Source: Paramagnetospirillum magneticum AMB-1 (lineage in GTDB: Bacteria; Pseudomonadota; Alphaproteobacteria; Rhodospirillales; Magnetospirillaceae). From it: DNA of 64,000 nt. Where the stretch lies: assembly GCF_000009985.1 (NCBI RefSeq), contig NC_007626.1:2969943-3033942 (forward strand), given 5' to 3'. Within the stretch, counting starts at the first letter, position 1, and the number at the start of each line of letters is the position of its first letter. Under the pieces are notes generated by a model. The model searched no databases. It saw nothing but the letters and a program-made list of their open reading frames with translations, and was not told the DNA's origin. Shown piece by piece: positions 34,415 through 42,803 of this stretch. The position numbers were made by a program, and so were the translations under genes.

Positions 34415-35530
34415 TTAACCCTGATCCACCTGTCCCTGGACCCGCGCGGCCAGCGAGGCGGCCATGAACATGTCCAGGTCGCCGTCGAGAACACCCTGGG
34501 TGTCCGAGGTCTCCACATTGGTGCGCAGGTCCTTGACCATCTGGTAGGGCTGCAGCACGTAGGAGCGGATCTGGTGGCCCCAGCCAATATCAGTCTTCTG
34601 GTCTTCCAGCGCCTGGGCGGCGGCTTCGCGCTTTTGCAGTTCGGCCTCGTACAGGCGGGCGCGCAGCATGTCCCAGGCCCGCGCCCGGTTCTGGTGCTGT
34701 GACCGTTCCATCTGGCAGGCCACGGCGATGCCGGTGGGAATATGGGTGATACGCACCGCCGAATCGGTCTTGTTGATGTGCTGGCCGCCGGCGCCCGAGG
34801 CGCGGTAGGTGTCGATGCGGCACTCGCTCTCGTTGATCTGGATATCGATGGTGTCGTCGATCACCGGATAGACCCAGGCGGAGGAGAAGCTGGTGTGGCG
34901 GCGCGCCGCGCTGTCATAGGGCGAGATGCGCACCAGCCGGTGCACGCCGCTTTCGGTCTTCAGCCAGCCATAGGCATTATGGCCGAGAATGCGGATGGTG
35001 GCCGACTTGATGCCCGCCTGCTCGCCGGCGCTTTCTTCCAGCCATTCCACCTTGTAGCCGTGCTTTTCCGCCCAGCGGGTGTACATGCGCAGCAGCATCT
35101 CGGCCCAGTCCTGGGATTCGGTGCCGCCGGCGCCGGCATTGATTTCCATGTAGCAATCGTTGTGGTCGGCCTCGCCCGAGAGCAGGGTTTCCAGCTCCAT
35201 CTTGGCGGCGCGCTCCTTCAGGGCGCGAACCTGTTCCTCGGCGTCGTCGATGACCGTCTGGTCGCCTTCCATCTCGCCCAGCTCGATCAGTTCCGCCAGA
35301 TCGGCCAGTTCGCGCTCCAGGGCGCGGCAGCCCTGAATGGCGCTGTCCAGCTCGTTGCGCTCGCGCATGATCTTCTGCGCCGCGCCGGCGTCGTTCCACA
35401 GATCGGGATTCTCGGCCGAAGCGTTCAGCTCGTCGAGCCGCATCAACGCCTCGTCCCAATTGAGATGACGCTTCAACAGGGCGGCTGATCGCCGGATATC
35501 CTGGGCGAGCGCCTCGATCTCGGCCCGCAT
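34415..35530 (-). CDS. prfB: Peptide chain release factor 2
   Basis: This 371-residue factor releases peptides at UGA and UAA stops. The N-terminal helical domain is followed by the codon-recognition region, where the E. coli SPF tripeptide is SPY (RISPYDSAARRHTSF), a common alphaproteobacterial form. The catalytic GGQ is in SGAGGQHINKTDSAVRITH near residue 250. The frame is continuous from the start, so the programmed +1 frameshift that regulates E. coli prfB is absent. Confidence 0.96.
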   Translation of the reverse strand: MRAEIEALAQDIRRSAALLKRHLNWDEALMRLDELNASAENPDLWNDAGAAQKIMRERNELDSAIQGCRALERELADLAELIELGEMEGDQTVIDDAEEQVRALKERAAKMELETLLSGEADHNDCYMEINAGAGGTESQDWAEMLLRMYTRWAEKHGYKVEWLEESAGEQAGIKSATIRILGHNAYGWLKTESGVHRLVRISPYDSAARRHTSFSSAWVYPVIDDTIDIQINESECRIDTYRASGAGGQHINKTDSAVRITHIPTGIAVACQMERSQHQNRARAWDMLRARLYEAELQKREAAAQALEDQKTDIGWGHQIRSYVLQPYQMVKDLRTNVETSDTQGVLDGDLDMFMAASLAARVQGQVDQG

Positions 35531-35617
35531 GGCTGTTCCCCTAAGGCTGAATGGAGGCGCCCTTTGTAAGGAAGTCCGCCCTGGCTGGCAACCCGAGAGA
35601 TTGCCGCCCCCCTGAGA

Positions 35618-36112
35618 TCAGCGCGGCGGCGGCGGCCCGCCCTTGGGCGGATGGGGCGGACGCCAGCGGGCGATGGCCTGCCGGCTTTCCGCCGACAGGC
35701 CGGAAGCGGCGTCGAGCACCACTTCGGCAATCAATCCGTCCACGGCATAATGGGCCTCGCGCCCCTCGGCCAGGATGGCGCGCAACGCCTCGGCATTGAA
35801 ATCGGGGGCCGCCAGGGCCGTCCTCGCCCGCTCGGGCATGCCGGTCCACACCCGCCACTGGTATTCCACCGCCTGGGAACGCGACTGGACGGCGGCGCGC
35901 AGGATGGCGGCATCGGCCGCCGGCAGATCGGCGGCCAGGCGCTCGGCCAGATGCAGCGGAGTGGGCGGCCCGCCGGGGCCACCCGGGCCACCGGGACCAC
36001 CCGGCGGACCAGGCGGAAACCCCGGCTCGCGCATGAACAGCACCGTCGCCAGAAAGACGTTGAAGGCCAGCGACGCCGGCAAAGCCCAGCGGGACAAGAA
36101 TTCACGCCCCAT
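35618..36112 (-). CDS. Periplasmic metal-sensor-like protein (CnrX/ZraP/CpxP style)
   Basis: This 164-residue protein has an N-terminal signal anchor (about residues 8-27, WALPASLAFNVFLATVLF), a glycine/proline-rich linker (32-52) and a mostly helical domain. The domain resembles the heavy-metal-resistance family: LHLAERLAADLPAADAAILRAA, then RARTALAAPDFNAEALRAILAEGR and a late amphipathic helix. The tail is proline-rich. Cysteine is absent and only a few histidines are present, so metal binding is unproven. Its start shares one base with the stop of the small anti-sigma-like gene, and it is third in the ECF operon. Confidence 0.7.
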   Translation of the reverse strand: MGREFLSRWALPASLAFNVFLATVLFMREPGFPPGPPGGPGGPGGPGGPPTPLHLAERLAADLPAADAAILRAAVQSRSQAVEYQWRVWTGMPERARTALAAPDFNAEALRAILAEGREAHYAVDGLIAEVVLDAASGLSAESRQAIARWRPPHPPKGGPPPPR

Positions 36113-36420
36113 CAATATCCCAGCCCCGCGTAATAGGTTGAAACAAGTGCCTGCTCCAAGGCGACGGTCTCGCCCGACGGACGCACTTCGTGGCCGACCA
36201 CGATCCCCAGCAGGGCGGCAGCGGCCATGGGCAATGCGAAGCGGGAGACCGGCACCAGCCCGGCCAGCCACGACACCATTCGCGACACGGAACCGGTCAC
36301 GGGCCGCGTCTCGTCCAGACGGGCCATGACATTCCCCATGACCCGGGCGACCCGATCGGAGGTCACCTCCGGCGGCGGGGCCAGCCTGCGCATCATTTCG
36401 TCCAGTTCATCGCCACTCAT
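36112..36420 (-). CDS. Small one-helix protein, putative anti-sigma factor
   Basis: This 102-residue protein has a hydrophilic N-terminus (MSGDELDEMMRRLAPPPEVTSDRVARVMGNVMARL), one membrane helix near residues 59-77 and a short periplasmic tail. It lies between an ECF sigma gene (overlap of four bases) and a periplasmic metal-sensor-like gene (overlap of one base), the same order of roles as CnrH, CnrY and CnrX. There is no zinc-binding HxxxCxxC motif, so it is not a classical ZAS anti-sigma factor. The role is inferred from position and topology. Confidence 0.65.
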   Translation of the reverse strand: MSGDELDEMMRRLAPPPEVTSDRVARVMGNVMARLDETRPVTGSVSRMVSWLAGLVPVSRFALPMAAAALLGIVVGHEVRPSGETVALEQALVSTYYAGLGY

Positions 36421-37070
36421 GTCACGTCTCCAATGCCCCGAATTCCCAGGCGGGCAAGGGCTGTCCTCAGGCTGCGCTTGCCCCTTACCAGCAGGGCTTC
36501 CATGGCGCTCAGCGACAAATCCAGGACCCGTGCCGCCTCGGGAGCGGTCAGATCGCTGAAATAATATAGCGACAACGCCTCGCGTTGTCTGGCCGGCATC
36601 TCGGCCATGGCGGTCGAGACCAGACGCTCCCTCTGGCGCGCCACCACCCGGTCCAGCCCGCCCGGCGCGGGGTCGACGGGCTCGTCCGCCTCCTCCTCCG
36701 CCACGAAGCGGGCCCGGCGCAGGCGGTCGAGACTGGCGTTCAGCACCACCCGATAAAGCCAGGTGGAAAACTTGGCCTCGCGATCCGACTGCCAGCCAGA
36801 TGCCAGAGTCCAGACCTTCAGGAAGGCCTCCTGCACAATCTCGTCGGCATCGTCGGGATTGCGCAGCACCCGGGTGGAGAGGGCCAGCATGGCGCGGACA
36901 TGACGCTCCATCAGCCGCTGGAAGCTCCGGCGGTCCCCCTGGGCGATCGCCCGCAGCAAGTCGTCATCACTGGCCGCATCCATCTCGGGACGCAGCCGCC
37001 CAGCCCGGTCCAAACCACCTCCACGCCAAGCGTCATCACTGGATTGAACGGCCCGGAACAGTCGATCCAT
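36417..37070 (-). CDS. ECF-type RNA polymerase sigma factor
   Basis: This protein of about 217 residues has the sigma-70 region 2 (LLRAIAQGDRRSFQRLMERHV, then NPDDADEIVQEAFLKVWTLA and KFSTWLYRVVLNASLDRLRR) and region 4 (MPARQREALSLYYFSDLTAPEAARVLDLSLSAMEALLVRGKRSLR) with no region 1.1 or 3, the ECF layout. The start is uncertain: ATGs at 37082, 37070 and 36983 are all in frame and none has a convincing Shine-Dalgarno. The stop overlaps the start of the putative anti-sigma gene, so the three genes are coupled. It diverges from the EF-hand gene at 37401. Confidence 0.85.
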   Translation of the reverse strand: MDRLFRAVQSSDDAWRGGGLDRAGRLRPEMDAASDDDLLRAIAQGDRRSFQRLMERHVRAMLALSTRVLRNPDDADEIVQEAFLKVWTLASGWQSDREAKFSTWLYRVVLNASLDRLRRARFVAEEEADEPVDPAPGGLDRVVARQRERLVSTAMAEMPARQREALSLYYFSDLTAPEAARVLDLSLSAMEALLVRGKRSLRTALARLGIRGIGDVT

Positions 37071-37400
37071 GCGGAAAATCATGCGCCCACCCGGCAAATT
37101 CTGCCCGGGACCACGGCAAAAACTGCCGGGACCGTCGGACACGAGGGATAAGACGGCACAACCATTTTCCACCAGATCAACGAGTTACGCGGATTTTACG
37201 CCCTGGCCCCGCGCTTGCAAAGATGCCGGCCGAGCCAGCGTCGTGACACCACATAGAAATAACGTGGTGCGATTGGCATTTTCAAGAAAAACATAAGAAA
37301 TAATTTCTTATTTTTCCGCGCATGGGAAGTATATCCAGGGCCGTGAAACGACTCGACCGGAAACGAAATCCGCTCAGTTCAAGACTGATGGAGAGTCATC
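37071..37400. promoter_or_regulatory. 330-base divergent control region of the ECF operon and EF-hand gene
   Basis: No gene is present. The region becomes AT-rich toward the EF-hand gene. It contains CACCAC (37247-37252) and GTGGTG (37264-37269) around an 11-base spacer. It also contains a perfect 17-base palindrome TAAGAAAT-A-ATTTCTTA (37294-37310) followed by five T. Either may be an operator. I could not pick out a convincing ECF-type -35/-10 pair by eye. Confidence 0.5.
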
Positions 37401-38399
37401 ATGCTACACGGACTAGGCACATCCGCCGCATCATCAACACAGCACATAAGCTCCATATTCAAGAAGCTTGACACCAACTCTGACAACTCGGTCGACCGCA
37501 CCGAATTCGTCGCAGGCAAGCCGGACGATGTCAGCGAGGATCAGGCCGGCTCGCTGTTCGATTCGCTCGATACGTCAGGCAAGGGATCGCTCAGCCAAAG
37601 CGATCTGGCCTCGGCCTTCCAGCAAATGGCGTCCAGCATGCAGACGGTGCTGCTGCAGAACCAGGAAGCCCAGCAGAACGCCCAGAGCCAGGGAAGCGGC
37701 CATGGCGGCCCGCCCGATCCGGAAAAGATGTTCCAGGACCTGGATGCCGATTCCGACGGCACCGTCAGCCGGGAAGAATTCGTGGCCGGGCGTCCCGACG
37801 ATGTCAGCGAGGATCAGGCCGGCGCCTTCTTCGACAAGATCGCCACCGCCGCCGGGGCGGACACCGCGTCCGGCCTCAGCCAGGACCAATTGGCCAGCGG
37901 GCTTCAGGCCATGGGACCGCCGGGCGGCCCGCCACCCGGCGACTCCACCCAGGAATCGTCAAGCGAAGACCAGATGATCAACCAGATCCTGTCCCAGCTT
38001 CTATCCCAGACGTCGTCCACCCAATCGGCCCAGAGCGGACCCGACACCTCGAAGATGTTCGAGGACCTGGACAGCGATGGCGACGGCACCGTCAGCCGGG
38101 CGGAATTCACCGCCGGACGTCCCGACAACGTCAGCGAGGATCAGGCCGGAGCTTTCTACGACAAGATCGCCTCGGCCGCCGGAGCCGATTCCTCGACCGG
38201 CCTCAGCCAGGACCAATTGGCCGAGGGGATGCAAAAGGCCGGGCCGCCCGACCGCGCAGAGGAAACAGCAAGCACCCAGACCGCGTCTGCGACCCAATCC
38301 TCCAGCACCGACCAATTGCTGCAGGAATTGCTGAAGGCCATCGGCTCCTACCAGAAGGCTAATCTGCTCAGCACCGCCAATACCAGTCTGGCGGCGTGA
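37401..38399 (+). CDS. EF-hand repeat protein, calcium-binding
   Basis: This 332-residue acidic protein has no signal peptide and no membrane segment. Canonical EF-hand loops are DTNSDNSVDRTE (24-35), DADSDGTVSREE (115-126) and DSDGDGTVSRAE (224-235). A weaker loop is DTSGKGSLSQSD (57-68), and GADTASGLSQDQ-type segments follow the second and third loops. Each canonical loop is followed by FVAGKPDD- or FTAGRPDN-like residues and VSEDQAG, so the protein is three diverged copies of one roughly 50-residue module joined by glutamine/serine-rich linkers. Likely role is Ca2+ buffering, sensing or a secreted scaffold; unknown. GGAGAG precedes the ATG. Confidence 0.85.
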   Translation: MLHGLGTSAASSTQHISSIFKKLDTNSDNSVDRTEFVAGKPDDVSEDQAGSLFDSLDTSGKGSLSQSDLASAFQQMASSMQTVLLQNQEAQQNAQSQGSGHGGPPDPEKMFQDLDADSDGTVSREEFVAGRPDDVSEDQAGAFFDKIATAAGADTASGLSQDQLASGLQAMGPPGGPPPGDSTQESSSEDQMINQILSQLLSQTSSTQSAQSGPDTSKMFEDLDSDGDGTVSRAEFTAGRPDNVSEDQAGAFYDKIASAAGADSSTGLSQDQLAEGMQKAGPPDRAEETASTQTASATQSSSTDQLLQELLKAIGSYQKANLLSTANTSLAA

Positions 38400-38408
38400 T
38401 CGCCGCTC

Positions 38409-38452
38409 CACCCCCATGCCGCCTACCCCTTTTGGCATGGGGGTGATTTTTT
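38409..38452 (+). terminator. Rho-independent terminator of the first EF-hand gene
   Basis: CACCCCCATGCC (38409-38420) and GGCATGGGGGTG (38434-38445) form a perfect 12-pair stem with a 13-base loop, then ATTTTTT. It starts ten bases after the stop codon, so the two EF-hand genes are probably separate transcripts. Confidence 0.92.
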
Positions 38453-38518
38453 GCGCAAGGAACCCCGCCGCCCCGGCGTTGAACCTGACAGAACCTTAGT
38501 CTCAGAAGGAGATCGGCC

Positions 38519-39364
38519 ATGTCCGTCGCATCCGTGGGGAATCAATCCTCCATCCAATCCTTGTTGCTGAACGACCTGAAGAAGAACGGCCTGACGTCCG
38601 ACGTGGCGTCCCAGGTGGAATCCGAGATCAACTCCGTCTTCCAGTCCCAGTCCTCGTCCGGCTCCCCCCCCTCCCCCACCGATGTGCGCAGCGCCATCGA
38701 GGCCAAGCTGAAGGAGGACGTGTCCTCCGGCTCGCTGACCCAGGAGCAGGCGGATTCGGTGATCAAGGCCCTGGACGAATTCGAAAGCCAGATTCAGCAG
38801 TCAGGTAGCGCCGGCGGCAGCCAGAAGGGCCCAGACGCCTCGGAACTGTTCTCCAAGCTGGACAGCGATGGCGACGGCAAGCTGACCCAGGACGAGTTCG
38901 TCTCCGGCCGCCACGATAATGTCAGCGAGGATCAGGCCAAGCAGCTTTACCAGAAGATCGCCGAAAAGAGCGGCGGCGACGCCACCAGCGGGTTGACCGC
39001 CGACCAGTTCGCGTCCGGGTTCTCGGCGGCGGCTCCGTCCGGCGGGGCGCAGGCCGGCGGGGGCGCTCCGCCGGCGGGCGGCGGCGGTGGCGGCGGCTCG
39101 GCCGGCGGCAGCTCCAGCGGATCTTCGGACGAAGTGGTCTCTGTGACCACCACCACCTCGGCGGACGGCACCAAGACCACCGTCACCAAATACGGCGACG
39201 GCTCCAGCTCGACCTCGACCACCTATGGCCAGGCCACCTCGTCCAGCGCCGAGACGCTGCAGTCTATTCTGAAGACCCTGACCAAGGGCAGCACCGATTC
39301 CAACGAAACGGCGTCCTATCTGAACAAGCTGCTGTCGGGCAACCTGATCGACACGGTCGCCTGA
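38519..39364 (+). CDS. Second EF-hand protein, sharing the same repeat module
   Basis: This 281-residue protein has one canonical EF-hand, DSDGDGKLTQDE (115-126). It is followed by FVSGRHDNVSEDQA and a second, weaker loop in the GGDATSGLTADQF segment (152-164). The module is plainly related to those of the upstream EF-hand protein. The N-terminal 100 residues are helical and polar (SIQSLLLNDLKKNGLTSDV). After residue 175 come a glycine-rich stretch and a serine/threonine-rich region, then a helical C-terminus. There is no signal peptide. AGAAGGAG precedes the ATG. The stop codon abuts the convergent COQ9-type gene with no gap. Confidence 0.85.
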   Translation: MSVASVGNQSSIQSLLLNDLKKNGLTSDVASQVESEINSVFQSQSSSGSPPSPTDVRSAIEAKLKEDVSSGSLTQEQADSVIKALDEFESQIQQSGSAGGSQKGPDASELFSKLDSDGDGKLTQDEFVSGRHDNVSEDQAKQLYQKIAEKSGGDATSGLTADQFASGFSAAAPSGGAQAGGGAPPAGGGGGGGSAGGSSSGSSDEVVSVTTTTSADGTKTTVTKYGDGSSSTSTTYGQATSSSAETLQSILKTLTKGSTDSNETASYLNKLLSGNLIDTVA

Positions 39365-40006
39365 TCAGGCCCGGGGCGCCACGCCCCGGAAACGCTGCAT
39401 AAGGGCGGTCTTGCGGCCGCCCAACAGCCCTTCGACCTTCTGCCGCATCTGGGGCAGCGAGCGCACATCGTCGAGACGGCGCCGCAGGAAGCCCCAGGTG
39501 TCGGCGCAATTCTCCGACTCGTCGTCCAGCCAGTACAGCAAGGTGGCGGAATAGACCGCCGCCAGGGTGGCGCGCTTGGTGTACCAGGAGAAATCGGCCG
39601 AGCGGTCGCCCACCGCCAGCCAGAGGGCATCGGCGGTGCCCCAGGTCAGGCGCGCCGCCAGGGCCAGATTCTGCGGCAAGGCCAGAATCGAGGTGGCGCG
39701 GCGGATGGCCTCGCGGTGGTCGGCCCAGCGCTCCAGCCGCAGCTTGACCGCCAGAAACACCCTCTCCCCCACCCCGCGCCCGTCCAGCCCAATTGCTGCC
39801 AGATCGGCCTCCAGGGTCCGGTCGGCGTGCTCCACCAGGTGGGACACCGCGTCGACGGCGCCCCGGGGAAACAGGCGGGCCAGCAGGGACGGGTCCATGT
39901 CCAGCTCGGCCGCCGCCACCTCCAAGGTCTGGCGCGACCAGCCGTCGAAGGCGGCATGGGGCAGCATGGCGGTCACCAAGGCATCCTTGAGCGGACGCGA
40001 TTCCAT
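39365..40006 (-). CDS. COQ9-family protein (ubiquinone biosynthesis)
   Basis: This 213-residue protein belongs to the COQ9 family, long annotated in alphaproteobacteria as the protein divergently transcribed from rpsU, which is exactly its position here. The fold is TetR-like and all-helical. Recognisable segments are HAAFDGWSRQTLEVAAAELDMDP, LFPRGAVDAV, and WGTADALWLAVGDRSADFSWYTKRATLAAVYSATLLYWLDD. By analogy with eukaryotic COQ9 it should bind a lipid intermediate and support ubiquinone synthesis. The ATG at 40006 follows GAGGAG. Confidence 0.9.
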   Translation of the reverse strand: MESRPLKDALVTAMLPHAAFDGWSRQTLEVAAAELDMDPSLLARLFPRGAVDAVSHLVEHADRTLEADLAAIGLDGRGVGERVFLAVKLRLERWADHREAIRRATSILALPQNLALAARLTWGTADALWLAVGDRSADFSWYTKRATLAAVYSATLLYWLDDESENCADTWGFLRRRLDDVRSLPQMRQKVEGLLGGRKTALMQRFRGVAPRA

Positions 40007-40167
40007 TTCCAATTCTCCTCGGCGACGGACAAAAATCATTTCCGCGTTATAGAACCCGCCTAACCCCTTCACAAGGGGGCAGCACTGTGCTATCAACCCA
40101 CCTCCCCGGACGGCAGAGATGCCGTACGTCGGGAGGGTTTTCAAGCGTAGAGGAGCGGTGGCGAAAC

Positions 40168-40371
40168 GTGCAAGTTCTCGTTCGTGACAACAATGTCGAT
40201 CAGGCCCTGAAGGCGCTCAAGAAGAAGATGCAGCGCGAGGGGGTCTTCCGTGAGATGAAGCTTCGTAGGAACTACGAAAAGCCGTCTGAACGTCGTGCCC
40301 GCGAGAAGGCCGAGGCCGTGCGCCGCGCCCGCAAGCTGGAGCGCAAGCGCCTGGAGCGCGAGGGCTTCTAA
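40168..40371 (+). CDS. rpsU: 30S ribosomal protein bS21
   Basis: This 67-residue basic protein of the small ribosomal subunit begins (M/V)QVLVRDNNVDQALKALKKKMQREGVFREMK and ends in an arginine/lysine-rich helix. The start is GTG at 40168, giving the usual length; an in-frame extension to 40087 has no support. It diverges from the COQ9-type gene. Confidence 0.94.
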   Translation: MQVLVRDNNVDQALKALKKKMQREGVFREMKLRRNYEKPSERRAREKAEAVRRARKLERKRLEREGF

Positions 40372-40561
40372 AGCTCGACTCTCGGCCGCACCGAACAAGG
40401 GGGCGGCCGGACTGAAAATTATAGCGACGCCATCGCTGGCGCCATGACCATAGGTCGTGGCGCCTTTCGGTCTTTACCTATACCGTAATGGCGACTTGCT
40501 CCCGGCGCAGTATACCCGTACCCTGAATACAGGTTTGCTCTGCGTTGAGGGAATTCAGGCC

Positions 40562-42607
40562 ATGGAATTACTGCGTAATCTTCGGATTGGGCGAAGGATT
40601 CTTCTGGCATTTCTCCTTCCGGTATTCGGCCTCGTCGCCTTCTCCGGCTATGTCATCGTACTCCGCTGGCTGGTGGTGGACGATACCAGCGGACTGATCC
40701 GCATGGCCGCGACGGCCAACAGCGTCAGCGCCGTGGTTCACGAACTCCAGAAGGAGCGCGGCGCCTCCTCCCTGTATGTGGCCAGCGGGCGCAAGCAATT
40801 CGGCGACCGGGTCGAGGCCCAGCGCAAACTCTCCGACGAAGCAGCCCGGCGGTTCGAGGAGCAGACCAGCGACCCTGTCGCCACCCTGGGGCCGGACTTC
40901 GCCGCCTCGCAGGCCAAGGCCCGCGACGCCCTGGCCGGGCGCGCCAAGATGCGCGCCGATATCGATTCCGGCGCCATGGACCGCAATGCGCTGTTCCAGG
41001 CTTACACCGCCCTGATCAAGGTGCAATTGGACATGGTGGGCCAAATGGCCCGCCTGACCCCGGACAAGAAGGCCGCCGAGGCGGTCGGCGCCTATCTCTC
41101 CTTCATGGAAGCCAAGGAGCGGGCCGGACAGGAACGGGCCACCGGCGCGGCCGGCTTTGCCGGGACCTTCGACCCGGTGATCTACCGTCGCCTGGTCTCG
41201 CTGATCGCCGACCAGGAAATGCTGTTCGCCCACTTCGTCCGCACCGCCTCGCCCGAGCTAGTGGCCTTCTTCCGCGAGAAGATGGGCGATCCCATCGTCG
41301 CCGAGGTCAACACCCTGCGAGAGGCGGCCCATGCCAAGGCGCTGTCCGGCGGCGAGGGCGTCCCCGCTCCCAAGTGGTTCGAGGCCACCACAAAGCGCAT
41401 CGACCTGATGAAGGTGGTGGAGGACCGCATCGCCACCGATCTGGTGGCGTCGGCCACCAAGACCACCTCCGACGCCCGGCTGTTCCTGTGGGGACAGATC
41501 ATCGCGGTGATCGGCGGTCTGGGCATCACCTTCGCCGCCGCCGGCATCCTGGCCAAGGGCATCACCGGCCCCATCGCCCATATCACCAACGCCATGAGCC
41601 GGCTGGCCACGGGCGATACCGCCATCTCCGTCGAGGGGGTCGACCTCCCCACGGAAGAAGGCGAGATGGCCCGCGCCGTCCAGGTGTTTCGCAACAACCA
41701 CCTTGCCGCCGAGAAACTGGCGGCCGAGCAGAAGGCCGAGCAGGAAGCCAAGGAACGCCGGCGCCAAGCCATCGAGCGGCTGACCGCCGCCTTCCGCCAG
41801 GAGGTCTCGGGCGCCCTGGCCGCCGTGGGCGACGCCACCCGGTTGCTGAACAACTCCGCCAATTCCCTGGGAAGCTCGGCCCAGAGCATGGAGGGCCACG
41901 CCGCCGCCGTGGCCGCCGCCGCCGAGGAGGCCAGCATCAACGTGGAAACGGTGGCCGGCGCCGCCGAGGAATTGTCCGCCTCCATCAACGAGATCAGCCG
42001 GCAGGTCGCCACCTCGGCCCAGGTGTCCAAGCAGGCGGTAGCCGAAGCCGAGCGCACCAACGCCCTGGTGCACGGGCTGGCCGACGCCGCCCGCAATATC
42101 GGCGAAGTGGTCACCATGATCGGCGACATTGCCGGACAGACCAACCTGCTGGCGCTCAACGCCACCATCGAGGCGGCCCGGGCGGGAGAAGCCGGCAAGG
42201 GCTTCGCCGTGGTTGCCAACGAGGTCAAGCATCTGGCCACCCAGACCGCCCGGGCCACCAGCCAGATCACCGAGCAGGTGGGCGCCGTCCAGGCAGCCAC
42301 CGATCAGGCGGTCACCGCCATCCAGGGAATCGGCGCCATCATCGAGCGCATCAACGAGGTCTCCTCGGCCATCGCCGCCGCGGTGGAGGAGCAGGACGCC
42401 ACCACCCGCGACATCGCCCGCAATGTGGCCGAGGCCGCCGGGGGCACCCGCGAGGTCTCGCGCCATGTCAGCGACGTCACCAGCGAGGCGGGAGAGACGG
42501 GAAAGACCGCCACCGACGTTTTGGGGGCGGTGACGGCCCTGGGCAGCCAGTCCGATGCCCTCAACACTTCGGTCCAGCGTTTCCTGGCGGGGGTGGAGAC
42601 GGCCTAA
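40562..42607 (+). CDS. Methyl-accepting chemotaxis protein with NIT-type sensor domain
   Basis: This 681-residue inner-membrane chemoreceptor has a first helix at about 12-36. A helical periplasmic domain of some 270 residues follows, carrying the NIT signature (VHELQKERGASSLYVASG, residues 59-76). The second helix is near 308-330, then HAMP (330-385) and the signalling domain with DIAGQTNLLALNATIEAAR and GKGFAVVANEVK near 520-560. NIT domains are named for nitrate/nitrite sensing, but the ligand here is inferred only from the family. The start at 40562 is at the beginning of the first helix. Confidence 0.9.
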   Translation: MELLRNLRIGRRILLAFLLPVFGLVAFSGYVIVLRWLVVDDTSGLIRMAATANSVSAVVHELQKERGASSLYVASGRKQFGDRVEAQRKLSDEAARRFEEQTSDPVATLGPDFAASQAKARDALAGRAKMRADIDSGAMDRNALFQAYTALIKVQLDMVGQMARLTPDKKAAEAVGAYLSFMEAKERAGQERATGAAGFAGTFDPVIYRRLVSLIADQEMLFAHFVRTASPELVAFFREKMGDPIVAEVNTLREAAHAKALSGGEGVPAPKWFEATTKRIDLMKVVEDRIATDLVASATKTTSDARLFLWGQIIAVIGGLGITFAAAGILAKGITGPIAHITNAMSRLATGDTAISVEGVDLPTEEGEMARAVQVFRNNHLAAEKLAAEQKAEQEAKERRRQAIERLTAAFRQEVSGALAAVGDATRLLNNSANSLGSSAQSMEGHAAAVAAAAEEASINVETVAGAAEELSASINEISRQVATSAQVSKQAVAEAERTNALVHGLADAARNIGEVVTMIGDIAGQTNLLALNATIEAARAGEAGKGFAVVANEVKHLATQTARATSQITEQVGAVQAATDQAVTAIQGIGAIIERINEVSSAIAAAVEEQDATTRDIARNVAEAAGGTREVSRHVSDVTSEAGETGKTATDVLGAVTALGSQSDALNTSVQRFLAGVETA

Positions 42608-42620
42608 GGCGCACCGGATC

Positions 42621-42736
42621 GCTTCGCGAGGGGGCTTTCGCCCCCGCCCATCAGGGGCACAGCCCCTGAAACCCCAGTCATTTTATGAATACAAAGGGGG
42701 TCTGGGGCATCGCCCCAGGCGGGCGCGGGCAGCAGC
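42621..42736. repeat. Intergenic tandem-hairpin element, copy 3
   Basis: Stems are GGGGGC/GCCCCC (42630-42645), CAGGGGC/GCCCCTG with an ACA loop (42652-42668), then an AT-rich spacer, and a CTGGGGC/GCCCCAG stem (42702-42717). The layout of hairpin with ACA loop, AT-rich spacer and hairpin follows copies 1 and 2; 42692-42714 is nearly identical to 28823-28845. It lies between a convergent chemoreceptor and the peroxidase gene. Confidence 0.7.
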
Positions 42737-42803
42737 CCGCCTTGTGCTTCGCCCACGAAAAAGGCGGCCGGACCTACGCCCGGCCGCCCGAGTTCGCGAA
42801 AGC

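Noticed and set aside
34415..35530. Programmed frameshift in prfB
   Set aside because: The frame is continuous from the start codon to the end; no internal stop or slippery site is needed.
39371..39389. CCGGGGCG/CGCCCCGG hairpin as a terminator of the second EF-hand gene
   Set aside because: It lies within the coding end of the convergent COQ9-type gene and has no T-run. It could still help termination, but the evidence is poor.
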